Of a DNA stretch of 63,604 nucleotides, positions 23,986-38,500 are shown piece by piece. Both the position numbers and the translations under genes were made by a program. This DNA is from Ferrimonas sediminum (GTDB lineage: Bacteria > Pseudomonadota > Gammaproteobacteria > Enterobacterales > Shewanellaceae), in NCBI RefSeq assembly GCF_900100175.1, contig NZ_FNEM01000022.1, positions 1 to 63,604 on the forward strand, given 5' to 3'. Each line of letters opens with the position of its first letter. Within the stretch, counting starts at the first letter, position 1. The notes below the pieces were generated by a model, which made no database searches, was not told the origin of the DNA, and worked only from the letters and a program-made list of their open reading frames with translations.

Positions 23986-24300
23986 TCTGAGGATGAGGTT
24001 TTTTCAATAAAGTTCCTCACCCCCCATTTCTTGTGGATAACACTGTGTGTTGACCCCAAGATATAGACAGCGCGATCGCGATCGGATCCCGCGGATGCGA
24101 AGTATAGAGACTTTTTTGATCCCTTTCCAGTCCTTGTGACATCTGGGATTCGCCCGGGATCGCAACGATCCTTTTGGGCCGATCAGTGCGGCCAGGATCT
24201 CTGATCTAAATTGGGGATAACTTCGGTAAATGGCTGGCTATCGACCAGTTTGAGGAGTAGAATTACGCCTTTGGGTGATCTTTATTTCGGAGTATTTACG
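23986..24300 (+). promoter_or_regulatory. dnaA upstream region: DnaA box and GATC cluster
   Basis: No gene is supported here. TGTGGATAA at 24032-24040 is a perfect DnaA box, and TGGGGATAA at 24212-24220 has one mismatch. Ten GATC sites fall between 24074 and 24280. This fits an autoregulated, methylation-sensitive dnaA promoter. A TTG at 24211 opens an in-frame extension of dnaA without ribosome site or family similarity. GGAG lies just before the GTG start of dnaA. Confidence 0.75.
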
Positions 24301-25680
24301 GTGACTTTGTCTGTTTGGCAGCAATGCATAGCAACCCTGCAGGAAGAGCTGCCGGCTCAGCAATTCAGTATGTGGATTCGACCCCTTCAAGCTGAGTTCG
24401 ACAACCAAACTCTCACCTTATACGCCCCTAACCGGTTTGTGCTGGATTGGGTCCGGGATAAGTACCTGGATCAAATTAATCGCTATTTCCAGGGGGTTAT
24501 GGGAGATCAGGCTCCGATCCTGAAATTCGACATCGGCAGCCGCCCGGTGGCGGCGCCTGCGGCTCAGCCTCGTCCTGCTCAAACCGTATCGGCCCCGGAG
24601 CCGGTTCCACCTATGGGCAGCGTCGAGCCACCACCGGTGAGCCCCAATGCCGCCAATACCCGCAGCAACATCAATCGCACCTATCAGTTCGACAACTTTG
24701 TTGAGGGTAAGTCCAACCAGTTGGCCCGCGCGGCCGCAACCCAGGTTTCGGACAACCCCGGCGGCGCCTATAACCCCCTGTTTCTGTATGGCGGAACCGG
24801 CCTGGGTAAGACCCACCTGTTGCATGCGGTGGGCAACGGCATCCTGAAGAACAACCCCAATGCCAAGATTGTTTATATGCACTCTGAGCGGTTTGTTCAG
24901 GATATGGTGCGGGCGTTGCAGAACAACGCCATCGCTGAATTCAAACGTTACTATCGCAGTGTTGATGCCCTGCTGATCGATGACATCCAGTTTTTTGCCA
25001 ATAAAGACCGGTCCCAGGAAGAGTTCTTCCATACCTTTAATGCTCTGCTGGAAGGCAACCACCAGATCATTTTGACGTCGGATCGCTACCCGAAGGAGAT
25101 CGACGGGGTGGAAGACCGGCTGAAGTCCCGCTTTGGCTGGGGACTGACCGTGGCCATTGAGCCACCGGAGCTGGAAACCCGGGTCGCCATCCTGATGCGC
25201 AAGGCTGAGGAGAGTAAGATACATCTGCCCGATGAAGTTGCTTTTTTCATTGCCAAGCGGTTACGTTCTAATGTTCGAGAGTTGGAAGGGGCGCTTAACC
25301 GGGTTATCGCCAATGCCAACTTTACCGGACGGCCAATCACCATTGACTTCGTTCGTGAAGCGCTGCGGGACTTGCTGGCTCTGCAGGAAAAGTTGGTGAC
25401 CATCGACAACATCCAAAAGACGGTTGCCGAGTACTACAAGATTAAGGTGGCAGATATTCTGTCCAAACGTCGTTCCCGTTCCGTTGCTCGGCCGCGACAG
25501 GTGGCCATGGCGCTGGCGAAAGAACTGACTAACCACAGCTTACCCGAGATTGGCGATGCCTTTGGCGGCCGCGACCACACGACGGTGCTGCATGCTTGTC
25601 GTAAGATCGAACAGTTGCGGGAAGAGAGTCACGATATCAAAGAAGACTACGCGAATCTGATTCGGACCCTTTCCTCCTAA
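24301..25680 (+). CDS. dnaA: Chromosomal replication initiator protein DnaA
   Basis: DnaA binds DnaA boxes at oriC and opens the origin. Starting at the GTG at 24301 (GGAG upstream), the protein is 459 residues and begins with [20 protein letters not shown], the DnaB/DiaA-interacting domain I. A Pro-rich linker (about residues 85-120), the AAA+ domain with GGTGLGKTH (Walker A, about 164-172) and LLIDDIQF (Walker B), and the C-terminal DNA-binding domain with [15 protein letters not shown] follow. It heads dnaA-dnaN-recF-gyrB and lies about 4.8 kb from the predicted oriC. Confidence 0.98.
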   Translation: MTLSVWQQCIATLQEELPAQQFSMWIRPLQAEFDNQTLTLYAPNRFVLDWVRDKYLDQINRYFQGVMGDQAPILKFDIGSRPVAAPAAQPRPAQTVSAPEPVPPMGSVEPPPVSPNAANTRSNINRTYQFDNFVEGKSNQLARAAATQVSDNPGGAYNPLFLYGGTGLGKTHLLHAVGNGILKNNPNAKIVYMHSERFVQDMVRALQNNAIAEFKRYYRSVDALLIDDIQFFANKDRSQEEFFHTFNALLEGNHQIILTSDRYPKEIDGVEDRLKSRFGWGLTVAIEPPELETRVAILMRKAEESKIHLPDEVAFFIAKRLRSNVRELEGALNRVIANANFTGRPITIDFVREALRDLLALQEKLVTIDNIQKTVAEYYKIKVADILSKRRSRSVARPRQVAMALAKELTNHSLPEIGDAFGGRDHTTVLHACRKIEQLREESHDIKEDYANLIRTLSS

Positions 25681-25696
25681 ATTCTGAGAATTGACG

Positions 25697-26796
25697 ATGA
25701 AATTTACCATCAATCGCGAAGCATTACTGAAACCACTGCAGTTGGTTTCCGGTGCCGTAGAACGTCGCCATAACCTGCCAATCCTGTCAAACGTGCTGCT
25801 GGAAGTAAGTGATCACTTACTTAAGCTGACCGGTACCGACCTGGAGGTGGAGCTGGTGGGCCAGTCGCCGCTGGAGGGGAATGTCGTGCCAGGGCGCACC
25901 ACCGTGCCGGCTCGAAAGTTTCTCGACATCTGTCGCAGTCTGCCGGATCTGGTCGATATCCAGATTGAGCAGCAGGACAATCGGCTGATGATTCGTTCCG
26001 GCCGCAGCCGGTTTAACCTGACCACCTTGCCCGCCGAAGATTACCCCAACATGGGTGACTGGCAGGAGGAGGTGCAGTTCACTCTTAAGCAAGGGGTACT
26101 GAAACAGCTGATCGAAGCCACTCAGTTCTCCATGGCTAACCAGGATGTGCGTTACTACCTCAACGGCATGCTGTTTGAGACCGATAATAACGTACTGCGG
26201 ACGGTATCCACCGATGGTCACCGCCTGGCGGTCAGCTACCGCACCATCGAGGCGCAGTTGCCGGAGAAGCAGGTGATTGTGCCTCGCAAAGGGGTGGTGG
26301 AGCTGGTGCGCCTGTTCGGTGAGGAAGACGCCGACATTACCCTGTGCATCGGTAACGGCAGCATTCGGGCCATTACCGAAGACGCCATCTTTACTTCCAA
26401 GCTGGTGGACGGACGCTTCCCCGACTATCGTCGGGTGTTGCCGCAAGGCGGCGACAAGGTGTTGATTGCGGATCGAGAGGTGCTGCGCAACTCCTTTGCC
26501 CGAGCGGCAATTCTGTCCAACGAAAAGTTCCGTGGCGTGCGGCTTAACCTCGCTGAGAATGAACTCAAGATCACCGCCAACAATCCGGAGCAGGAGGAGG
26601 CGGTGGAGATGCTCGATGTGGAGTTTCCCCATGGCGAGCTGGAGATCGGCTTTAATGTTAGTTATGTGCTGGACGTGCTCAATGCCTTGAAGCGGGATCA
26701 GGTTAAACTGATCATGAGTGACGCCAATAACAGTGCCCTGTTTGAAAATGTGGAAGACGACGAGGCACTGTACGTAGTGATGCCGATGCGCTTGTA

Positions 26797-26797
<1 letters not shown>
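25697..26797 (+). CDS. dnaN: DNA polymerase III beta sliding clamp
   Basis: DnaN is the ring-shaped processivity clamp. The 366-residue protein starts MKFTINREALLKPLQLVSGAV and ends in VVMPMRL, the standard C-terminus that forms the partner-binding pocket. Three clamp domains of about 120 residues each fill the length. An in-frame TTG two codons upstream is a less likely start than this ATG. It begins 16 bp after dnaA, and its stop codon shares one base with the recF ATG (TAATG), implying translational coupling. Confidence 0.98.
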
Positions 26798-30293
<3,496 letters not shown>

Positions 30294-30315
30294 TCCGGGT
30301 TTGCGAGCACGAACA

Positions 30316-30341
30316 GGGGCCCACATCGGGCCCCTTTTTTT
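30316..30341 (+). terminator. Rho-independent terminator of gyrB
   Basis: GGGGCCC and GGGCCCC pair around ACATC and are followed by seven T residues. It lies 22 bp past the gyrB stop codon. Confidence 0.93.
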
Positions 30342-30399
30342 GTCTTCACCTCAAGGGCTGGGTTTGTTTTAGCCCGCAGGATGGTGCGATACGGTTCAG

Positions 30400-30420
30400 C
30401 ATGTCACCGTTGGTGACATG
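30400..30420. repeat. Perfect inverted repeat CATGTCACC-GTT-GGTGACATG
   Basis: The arms are nine bases each, with a three-base spacer. No T-run follows on either strand, so it does not look like a terminator. It could be a protein-binding site or a hairpin; function is unknown. Confidence 0.7.
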
Positions 30421-30485
30421 TCCTGGCATGGGATGGGTCGCCGAAAGAGACAGTCGTGTGATGAGTGGGCCATCGCTGTCGTCAA

Positions 30486-30501
30486 TGTTCCACGTGAAAC
30501 A
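30486..30501. other. parS: parS centromere site 1
   Basis: TGTTCCACGTGAAACA is a full match to the bacterial ParB target consensus. It is intergenic between gyrB and guaC, about 11 kb from oriC and 16 kb from parB. Confidence 0.93.
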
Positions 30502-30534
30502 TAGACGGTTGATCTGGATAACCTACACAACAAA

Positions 30535-30565
30535 AAGGGGACCGCCGTTACCGGCGATGCCCCTA
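30535..30565 (-). terminator. Terminator of guaC
   Basis: On the minus strand AGGGG-CATCGCCG and CGGCGGT-CCCCT form an interrupted hairpin followed by TTTTTGTTG. It begins 28 bp past the guaC stop, between the two perfect parS sites. Confidence 0.75.
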
Positions 30566-30576
30566 AACTCAACCGC

Positions 30577-30592
30577 TGTTCCACGTGGAACA
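30577..30592. other. parS: parS centromere site 2
   Basis: TGTTCCACGTGGAACA is a perfect 16-bp palindrome matching the ParB target. It lies immediately downstream of the guaC stop codon (30593-30595) and 76 bp from parS site 1. Confidence 0.93.
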
Positions 30593-31630
30593 TCAGTTAA
30601 AGACGCGGTTTTCCTGCTCCTGAACCCGAATGAAGGTGGTGCGCTTGGTCAGCTCCTTTAGCTTGGCGGCCCCCACATAGGTGCAGGTGGAGCGTACGCC
30701 TCCCAGGATGTCTTGCACGGTAAACTCGACGTCACCGCGGTAGGGCACCATAACGGTCTTACCTTCCGACGCACGGTAGTTGGCCACTCCGCCGGAGTAT
30801 TTATCCATGGCGGTGGAGGAACTCATGCCATAAAAGGCGCGGTAGGCTTTGCCATCCTTGTCGATGGTTTCACCGCCGCTTTGATCGTGGCCGGCAAACA
30901 TACCGCCGATCATTACAAAGTCGGCGCCGCCACCAAAGGCTTTGGACACGTCGCCGGCGCAACTGCATCCGCCATCACTGATGATCTGGCCACCGAGGCC
31001 ATGGGCGGCATCAGCGCACTCGATAACGGCGGACAACTGGGGGTAACCCACCCCGGTCTTGACTCGAGTGGTGCACACTGAGCCGGGACCGATGCCCACT
31101 TTGACGATGTCGGCGCCGCTGATCAGCAACTCCTCCACCATCTCGCCGGTGACCACATTACCGGCGACGATCACCTGATCCGGGTAATTAGCTCGTACTC
31201 GGCGGACGAAGTCGACAAAACTCTGTTGATAGCCGTTGGCGACGTCGATGCAGATGAACCTCAGGCGTGAGTCCAGCGCCATAACCTGCCCCAGCTTGAT
31301 AAAGTCATTGTCGGACACGCCGGTGGACACCATGATGCGCTCGAAGAAATCGGCGTCTTTATCCTGCAGCCATTGCTGCCATTGGTCAACGCTGTAGTGC
31401 TTGTGTACGGCGGTCAGCATGCCATGTACGGCCAGGGCTTCGGCCATCTCGAAGGTGCCGACGGTATCCATATTGGCGGCGATAACCGGCACGCCAGTCC
31501 AGCACTCTTTGGCGTGCTTGAACAGGAAGGTACGACGAATATCAACTTGTGAACGGCTGGCCAGGGTGGAGCGCTTGGGCCGGAACAGGACGTCTTTAAA
31601 ACCCAGTTTGATGTCAGCTTCAATATGCAT
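30593..31630 (-). CDS. guaC: GMP reductase
   Basis: GuaC converts GMP to IMP with NADPH and ammonia release, rebalancing purine nucleotides. The 345-residue protein has the IMPDH/GMPR TIM barrel, with the catalytic Cys in GPGSVCTTR (about residues 181-189), the phosphate-binding [10 protein letters not shown] and the N-terminal [20 protein letters not shown]. The CBS domains of IMP dehydrogenase are absent, as expected for GMP reductase. It is convergent with gyrB, and its 3' end directly abuts parS site 2. The upstream 229 bp contain the glyS terminator. Confidence 0.97.
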   Translation of the reverse strand: MHIEADIKLGFKDVLFRPKRSTLASRSQVDIRRTFLFKHAKECWTGVPVIAANMDTVGTFEMAEALAVHGMLTAVHKHYSVDQWQQWLQDKDADFFERIMVSTGVSDNDFIKLGQVMALDSRLRFICIDVANGYQQSFVDFVRRVRANYPDQVIVAGNVVTGEMVEELLISGADIVKVGIGPGSVCTTRVKTGVGYPQLSAVIECADAAHGLGGQIISDGGCSCAGDVSKAFGGGADFVMIGGMFAGHDQSGGETIDKDGKAYRAFYGMSSSTAMDKYSGGVANYRASEGKTVMVPYRGDVEFTVQDILGGVRSTCTYVGAAKLKELTKRTTFIRVQEQENRVFN

Positions 31631-31810
31631 GATCGATTCCCGAATACTACGAAATAGGGGGGCTCAGGAATCGGCACTTCTGGAAGGGATGCACCGATGC
31701 ACTGAGACCATAAAAGTGGTCGTACGCACCGGTTTTCGACATTCTATGTTGAAAACGCCAGAAGGCAATTAAAATCACAAAAACGCTTTGTTCTTATTTA
31801 TGAACAATAA

Positions 31811-31838
31811 AAAGCCGCCCTGGAAAGGGCGGCTTTTT
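31811..31838. terminator. Terminator of glyS (bidirectional sequence)
   Basis: AAAGCCGCCC and GGGCGGCTTT pair around TGGAAA. T-runs or A-runs flank both sides. It lies 22 bp past the glyS stop on the minus strand. Confidence 0.88.
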
Positions 31839-31859
31839 CAGCCACGTGGCAAGGGTGAC

Positions 31860-33932
31860 TTACTGTTGCAGCAGCGAGATGTCGGCCACCTGCAGGAACA
31901 AGCCCCGCAGTTGATTCAGCATCGCCAGGCGGTTGGCTTTCAGAGCCGGGTCGTCGGCGTTGACCATCACCTCTTCAAAGAAGTTGTCGATGGTTGCTCT
32001 CAGGCTGGCCAGTTGGCTCAGGCCGTCGCTGTAGTTGCCTTCGGCAAACAGGGGCAGCACTCTGTCCTGGGCGTCCAGAATCGCCTCTGCCAGAGCCTTC
32101 TCGGCGCTCTCTTGCAGCAGGCTGGCGTCGATGGCATCTGCCAGTGGGGCATCCGATTTGGCCAGAATGTTACCCACGCGCTTGTTGGCGGCCGCCAGGG
32201 CTTGGGCGGCGTCCAGGGAGCGGAAGCTCTGAACGGCCTTAACGCGGCGATCGAAGTCGACCGGGCGAGTGGGGCGCAGAGCCAGTACCGCCTGAATGAC
32301 GTCGACCGGGTAACCCTCATCCTGATACCAGGCGCGGAAGCGGCCCAGCATGAACTCGATGACGTCTTCGCAGACGGTATTATTGGTCAGCTTGTCACCA
32401 AACAGAGACTGGGCCTTGGCGGTCAGGTCTACCAGGTCCAGGACCAGCCCTTTCTCGACGATGATCCGCAGCGCACCGATGGCCGCCCGGCGCAGGGCGA
32501 ACGGATCAGCGGCGCCCTTGGGAGCCTGACCAATTCCGAAGATGCCCACCAGGGTATCCAGCTTGTCGGCCAGTGCCAGGGCTTGTGCTACGCCGGAATG
32601 CGGCAGGTCGTCACCGCTGTAACGGGGCATATACTGCTCGTTCAGCGCTACGGCGACCTCTTCGGCTTCTCCATCATGGCGGGCGTAATGCATGCCCATG
32701 ATGCCCTGGGTGTCGGTGAACTCGAACACCATGGAGGTCATCAGGTCACACTTACACAGCAGGCCGGCACGTGAGGCGTGGGTGGTATCGGCGCCGATAC
32801 CGGCAGCGATGTACTCTGCCAGTGCCTGAATCCGGTCGGTTTTGTCTTTCAGTGTGCCAAGCTGCTTCTGGAACAGTACGCTGTCCAGCTTCGGCAGCTG
32901 CTCAACCAGCTTCTGCTTTTTATCGGTATTGAAGAAGAACTCGGCGTCGGCCAGGCGGGGACGAACCACCTTTTCGTTACCATCAATAACCTGGGCAGGA
33001 TCCTTGGATTCGACGTTGGCAACGAAGATGAACTTGGGCATCAGCTCGCCGGCCTGGTCGTAGACCGGGAAGTACTTCTGGTCGCCCTTCATGGTGTACA
33101 CCAGTGCTTCTGCCGGTACCTTGAGGAACTCCGGTTCGAAAGAGGCGATCATGACCACCGGCCATTCCACCAGCGAGGTGACCTCTTCCAGCAGTTCGTC
33201 ATCCAGATCGGCATTGCCGCCAATCTGTTGCGCCGCGGCTTCGATGTCGGCCTTGATGGTGGCTTTACGTTGCTCGTAATCGGCCACGACTTTGCCGGTT
33301 TCCAGCAGCCGCTGTGGGTAGTCTTCGGCGTGATCCAGCGTCAGTTCCTGGGCGCCCATAAAGCGGTGACCCTTGATGGTCAGGCCGCTGCGGATGCCCA
33401 GGATTTCGGCATCCAGACTGGTGCTGCCCAACAGCAGCGTCAGGGTGTGGACCGGTCGGATAAATTGAATGTCGCTGGAGCCCCAACGCATCGCCTTGGG
33501 AATTGGCAGCTTGGACAGGGCGTCGGCCACCAGGGCGGGCAGCAGTTCGGCTGCCGGTTTGCCCTTAACCTCGGCGCGATGCAGCAGCCATTCGCCTTTG
33601 TCGGTGACCAGGCGTTCGGCCTGATCGACGCTGATGCCGTTGCCCCGGGCCCAGCCTTGGGCCGCCTTGGTGGGGTTGCCGTCGGCGTCGAAGGCCGACT
33701 TGATGGCCGGGCCACGCTTCTCCACCACTTTGTCTTGCTGTGCGTCGGTCATGGCGGCAATCTTAACGGCCATGCGGCGGGGAGCGGCAAACCACTCAAC
33801 CTCGCCGTGGCTCAGCTCAGCCTTGGCCAGGGCATCAACCAGGTTGTCGCGAAACGCTTCACCCAGCGTTCGCAGGGCTTTCGGTGGCAACTCTTCGGTG
33901 CCCAGTTCTACCAGAAAGGTTTCAGTAGCCAT
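31860..33932 (-). CDS. glyS: Glycyl-tRNA synthetase beta subunit
   Basis: GlyS is the large subunit of the bacterial alpha2beta2 glycyl-tRNA synthetase and binds tRNA-Gly. Starting at the ATG at 33932, which gives [20 protein letters not shown], it is 690 residues, as in E. coli (689). The HD-like middle domain and the C-terminal anticodon-binding region are present. A longer upstream frame would overlap the glyQ 3' end and has no support. It starts 7 bp after glyQ ends, so the two are translated from one message. Confidence 0.97.
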   Translation of the reverse strand: MATETFLVELGTEELPPKALRTLGEAFRDNLVDALAKAELSHGEVEWFAAPRRMAVKIAAMTDAQQDKVVEKRGPAIKSAFDADGNPTKAAQGWARGNGISVDQAERLVTDKGEWLLHRAEVKGKPAAELLPALVADALSKLPIPKAMRWGSSDIQFIRPVHTLTLLLGSTSLDAEILGIRSGLTIKGHRFMGAQELTLDHAEDYPQRLLETGKVVADYEQRKATIKADIEAAAQQIGGNADLDDELLEEVTSLVEWPVVMIASFEPEFLKVPAEALVYTMKGDQKYFPVYDQAGELMPKFIFVANVESKDPAQVIDGNEKVVRPRLADAEFFFNTDKKQKLVEQLPKLDSVLFQKQLGTLKDKTDRIQALAEYIAAGIGADTTHASRAGLLCKCDLMTSMVFEFTDTQGIMGMHYARHDGEAEEVAVALNEQYMPRYSGDDLPHSGVAQALALADKLDTLVGIFGIGQAPKGAADPFALRRAAIGALRIIVEKGLVLDLVDLTAKAQSLFGDKLTNNTVCEDVIEFMLGRFRAWYQDEGYPVDVIQAVLALRPTRPVDFDRRVKAVQSFRSLDAAQALAAANKRVGNILAKSDAPLADAIDASLLQESAEKALAEAILDAQDRVLPLFAEGNYSDGLSQLASLRATIDNFFEEVMVNADDPALKANRLAMLNQLRGLFLQVADISLLQQ

Positions 33933-33939
33933 AATTCTA

Positions 33940-34851
33940 TCACTGCTCCTTTTGACACATTGGGAAGCCCAGGGCTTCACGGGAAGCGTAATAGGCTTCG
34001 GCTACGGCTTTGGTCAGGGTGCGAATCCGCAGAATGTAGCGCTGACGCTCGGTGACTGAGATCGCCTTGCGGGCATCCAGCAGGTTGAAGGCGTGACCAG
34101 CCTTGAGGATGCGCTCGTACGCCGCCAGCGGCAGCGGCTTTTCAAGATCCAGCAAATGGCGCGCTTCCTTCTCACACTGGTCGAAGAAGGTAAACAGGAA
34201 GTCGACGTCGGCGTGCTCGAAGTTGTAGGTGGATTGTTCCACTTCGTTTTGATGGAACACATCACCGTAACTGGTGATGCCCAGCGGGCCGTCGGACCAC
34301 ACCAGATCGTAAACGTTGTCCACGCCCTGAATGTACATCGCCAGACGCTCGAGGCCGTAGGTGATCTCACCGGTGACCGGCTTGCAATCGAGGCCGCCCA
34401 CTTGCTGGAAGTAGGTAAACTGGGTTACCTCCATGCCGTTGAGCCAAACCTCCCAGCCCAGACCCCAGGCACCCAGAGTCGGGTTTTCCCAGTTGTCTTC
34501 AACGAAGCGGATGTCGTGGATATCGGTATCGATGCCCAGCTCACGCAGAGACTCCAGATACAGCTCCTGAATCTCGGCCGGTGACGGCTTGATGATCACC
34601 TGAAACTGGTAGAAGTGCTGCAGACGGTTCGGGTTCTCACCGTAGCGACCGTCGGTAGGACGACGGGAAGGCTGCACATAAGCAGCGGCAAACGGCTCAG
34701 GGCCGATGGCACGAAGGCACGTAATGGGGTGGGACGTGCCCGCTCCCACTTCAATGTCCAGTGGCTGCACCACGGTACAGCCCTGGCGAGCCCAGAAGTC
34801 CTGCAGTTGCAGGATCAGACCCTGGAAGGTCTTGACGTCAAACTTTTGCAT
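33940..34851 (-). CDS. glyQ: Glycyl-tRNA synthetase alpha subunit
   Basis: GlyQ is the catalytic subunit that forms glycyl-adenylate. The 303-residue protein is of class II type with the conserved start [19 protein letters not shown], and [21 protein letters not shown] in its catalytic core (in two halves, about residues 62-82). It precedes glyS in the glyQS operon and diverges from tag across 122 bp. Confidence 0.98.
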   Translation of the reverse strand: MQKFDVKTFQGLILQLQDFWARQGCTVVQPLDIEVGAGTSHPITCLRAIGPEPFAAAYVQPSRRPTDGRYGENPNRLQHFYQFQVIIKPSPAEIQELYLESLRELGIDTDIHDIRFVEDNWENPTLGAWGLGWEVWLNGMEVTQFTYFQQVGGLDCKPVTGEITYGLERLAMYIQGVDNVYDLVWSDGPLGITSYGDVFHQNEVEQSTYNFEHADVDFLFTFFDQCEKEARHLLDLEKPLPLAAYERILKAGHAFNLLDARKAISVTERQRYILRIRTLTKAVAEAYYASREALGFPMCQKEQ

Positions 34852-34973
34852 GGGGTATCACCTGGATACGTCTAAATGGCGTGAAACTTGCGCGAAATGC
34901 TGGTTAGTATACCTTCTGAGAGGGCTGGTATGTAGGCTAATTTTTGTCGTGTTAATAAAGGTATGGCCAATAG

Positions 34974-35552
34974 ATGGATAAACAACGTTGTTCATGGTGT
35001 GGAACCGATCCGCAATACGTCGAATACCACGATACCCAGTGGGGACGGCCGGTGCGGGATAATCGGGAGCTGTTTGCCAAGCTGTGCCTTGATGGCCAGC
35101 AAGCCGGGCTGTCCTGGTTGATCATTTTGCGTAAGACCGGCCACTACTTCGAAGTGTTTGAGCAGTTTGATCCCGTCAGGATTATCGAGTTTGATGAGGC
35201 CCGGGTCGAACAGTTGCTGCTGGACCCCGGCATCGTCCGCAACCGGCTCAAGGTCAACTCGATCATTAAAAACGCCAAAGCCTATATGGCGCTGCAGCAG
35301 CAGGGCTTCGATTTCTCTGATTATCTATGGTCCTTTGTCGGCGGTCAGCCCATCGACAACGCCCTTAAGCCCGGTGATGACTTCCCCACTCGAAGCGCCG
35401 AGTCCGATGCCATGAGCAAGGCGCTGAAGAAGGCCGGTTTCAGCTTTGTGGGTACCACCATCTGTTACGCCTTTATGCAGGCCGTTGGCATGATCAATGA
35501 CCATCTGGTGACCTGCCCGAGTTATCAGGAGTGCCGGCAACTGAGCCAGTAA
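34974..35552 (+). CDS. tag: DNA-3-methyladenine glycosylase I (Tag)
   Basis: Tag removes 3-methyladenine from alkylated DNA in base excision repair. The 192-residue protein has the expected zinc ligands Cys6, His19 and, near the C-terminus, NDHLVTC. It also has the HhH-family core QQAGLSW and the strongly conserved FVGTTICYAFMQA. At the position of the base-contacting Glu38 of E. coli Tag (LEGQQAG) this protein has Asp40 (LDGQQAG), a conservative but uncommon change. The first in-frame ATG is used. Confidence 0.94.
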   Translation: MDKQRCSWCGTDPQYVEYHDTQWGRPVRDNRELFAKLCLDGQQAGLSWLIILRKTGHYFEVFEQFDPVRIIEFDEARVEQLLLDPGIVRNRLKVNSIIKNAKAYMALQQQGFDFSDYLWSFVGGQPIDNALKPGDDFPTRSAESDAMSKALKKAGFSFVGTTICYAFMQAVGMINDHLVTCPSYQECRQLSQ

Positions 35553-35555
35553 AAA

Positions 35556-35577
35556 GGGCCGCCATGACGGGCGGCCC
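35556..35577 (-). terminator. Terminator of the propeller/amidohydrolase gene
   Basis: GGGCCGCC and GGCGGCCC pair. On the minus strand TTTTT follows, partly overlapping the tag stop codon region. It lies 20 bp past the stop codon of the minus-strand gene. Confidence 0.85.
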
Positions 35578-35597
35578 TGAAATGCGACTGACGGGGG

Positions 35598-38500
35598 TTA
35601 CTCGAAGTAGAACGGTGCCCGCTGGCGCCGTTTCCCGTTCAACTCATTCATGGTGTCGGCGTCGTACAGCCGGCCACCCACCATGGTGTAGTGAACCCTG
35701 TCGGAGTCACGAATGTTGCGGAGTGGGTCGCCGTCGATGACGATCAGATCCGCCAGCTTACCGGTTTCGATGCTGCCAATCTGATGATCCATGGCAAAGT
35801 GGCGGGCCGGATTAATGGTGGCGGTCTTCAGTGCCTCCAGGTTGCTCATGCCCCCCTGGGCAAACATCCACATCTCCCAGTGGGCCCCTAGGCTTTCCCG
35901 CTGGCCGTGGGCGCCGATGTTGCTGGGGATCCCCAGCTGTCTGAGTTCATTGGCGACCCTGGCCACATTAAAATGGTTGTAGTGCTCGTCTGGCGCGGTG
36001 GTGCGACGCATTGCCCGTGGGCGCAAAATCTCCTGAGGCACGTACTTGGACAGGCGAGGGTGCTTCCACACCTCGGTTTTGTCGTACCAGTAGTTTTCAC
36101 CCCAGATGCCACCGTAGGCCACCACCAGGGTTGGAGTGTAGCCGACGTCGGTCTGGCGCCAGAATTGCTTAATGTCATCGTAGATATTGGCCACCGGAAT
36201 GGCGTGTTCAATGCCGGTGTGGCCGTCGGCGATCATGGTCAGGTTGTGCTGCAACAGACTGCCCCCTTCGGGCACCACCATCATCTCCAGCTCACGAGCG
36301 GCAGCGATGATCTGTTGGCGCTGATTCCGCCTTGGTTGGTTGTAGCTCTTGACCGAGAAGGCGCCCACCTTCTTCAGCCTCTCCAGGTGGAATTTGGCGT
36401 CTTCCAGGCTGTCGACATGGGCGGTGTAGCCGGGACCGTTGGCGCCATACAGGATGGTGCCGGTGGAGAAAATTCTCGGCCCGACGATGTCACCGGATTT
36501 TTGCAACTCACTGGCAGCAAACACCTCGGTGGTATCGTTGGAGGGATCGTGAATGCTGGTGACACCGAGCGCCAGGCTGGCGTAGTTGATGCGATTCTGC
36601 TCGGGAATGATCTCATTGTTTCCCTGGCTGCCGTGGGCATGCGCATCAAACAGGCCGGGCATCAGGGTTTTCCCTTTGATGTTGATGGTGCGGGTGCCCG
36701 CGGGAATGCTGATCTGATCATTGCTACCGACGGCGGTGATGCGGTTGCCCTCGACGATGACCACGCCGTCCTGAATGATTCGGTCACCCTGCATGGTGAT
36801 CACCTGGCCACCGACAAAGGCGATGGTTTCACGTGGAACATAGGTGTTGGCCTTAAAGCCGATGTCGGTGACCGATGCCGGTTTGACCTCGGGCTGGCCG
36901 GGATCAAACAGCTGCTCGATATTGGCCTGATACAGTTCCGGCCCTAAAGACCAGTACAGGCCGGTGGCGGCCGGGTTCCAGCTGAGGTTTTCGCCCGCCC
37001 GCTGTGACAGCTGCTTCACCGGCAGGCCTCCGCCATTGGGTCCGATGTGCTGAGTTTCGCCGTGGCTGGCAAAGGGGGTCAGGAACACTTTGAAGCGCTC
37101 GGCGAAGGCCAGCTTGCGACCGTCAGGTGCCACATGAAACTCGGTGGCGTGATCCGAGGTAAAGTGTACCCGCTTATCAAACCCATCCAGATTCACACTG
37201 GCCAGCGCCGGCTTGTCGTCGGAGCGGGTGGTCAGGAACAGGCGGTCATTGCGGTTGCCGAAATGGGGCATGCTGCCCCAGTCACTGATCATCAATGGTG
37301 TGCCACCTTTGGCATCAACCCGATAGATGCCCGGATCGGTGTTCCAGGTTGTTGGGGTGATGTAGCCGCCGTTAATCTTGCGGTACACCACGGTGCGACC
37401 GTCGGGGCTGAAGGTGGGTTCGACGTATTTGCCCGGCTGGGTGGTCAGGGTGGTGACTTTGCCGCGTTTCAGGTTCATCACCTTGATGGCGCCCTGCTGG
37501 TCGTCGTGCCAGCTGGCGAAGACCAGCTGCTTGCCATCGCGGGAGAATTGCGGGAACAGTTCGAACCCTTGCTGGCTGGTAGTGACTCGCTGGGGTTTGC
37601 CACCGCTCACCGGCCGCTGCCACAGCTTGCCCAACGCCTCAAACACCACGGTCTTGCCATCGGGTGACACCTGCACCTGGCGCAACATCTTGACGTCAAA
37701 CTGATCCGGATCCAGCTGTTGGCTGAAGCGCACCGCCGGTTGAACCTGTTTGTTGGTCGCCACATGGAACGGGACCAGTTGTGACTCGCCGGATTGCACA
37801 TTGAGCTTGTGAATCTGACCGCCTGCCCAGAACAGCAGTTGGTTGTTGTCAGGGGTCCAGGCGAGGGTCGGGTAGACCCCGTGTATGGCCCAGGTCTCCT
37901 GCATGTCCCTATCCAGGCGGTCGTAGATTTTTCGTTTCTGTCCTGACTGCAGGTCATACAGGTACAGGCTGGTCTGGAAGCCATCACGGCTGATGTAGGC
38001 AAGGGTTTTTCCATCCGGGCTGGGAGTGGGGCGGATGGCGCCGCCGGTGCCGCTGAGCAACACATCGATGTCACCACTGTGGCGGTCATAGCGCTTGATC
38101 TTATAGATTCCCTGCACCGAATCCTTGGAGTAGTGGAAGGTCTTTCCCGGGGTGGCATCCTGAGAAAAGTACAGGTAACGGCCGTCGGGAGAAAAGGCCG
38201 GTTCGCCGAGATCCTTCTGGTCATTGGGGCGCTCGGTGAGCTGAATGCCGTCGCCGCCCTGGATGTGGTACATCCACACCTCGCCGGCCCCCAGGCTGCG
38301 CTGGGCGGTGTAGTGCTTACGGCCCACCAGGTACTGGCTATCCGGACTCCAGGTCGGACTGTTCAGCAGGCGGAAGTTTTCCGACGATACCGGGCGTGGT
38401 TCGCTGCCATCGGCATTCATGATCCAGATGTTATCGCCGCCATCCTGATCGGAGGTAAAGGCGATGTACTTGCCGTCTGGGCTGAATCTGGGTTGCATGT

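Larger units (their letters stand above)
30294..30592. other. Intergenic region between gyrB and guaC with two parS sites
   Basis: These 299 bp separate converging gyrB and guaC. They contain the gyrB terminator, a perfect 9-bp inverted repeat at 30400-30420, parS at 30486-30501, the guaC terminator and a second parS at 30577-30592. No open frame looks like a gene. Confidence 0.75.

Noticed and set aside
24211-24300. TTG-initiated N-terminal extension of DnaA
   Set aside because: No ribosome site and no similarity; it covers the GATC-rich regulatory region. The GTG at 24301 gives the family-typical start.
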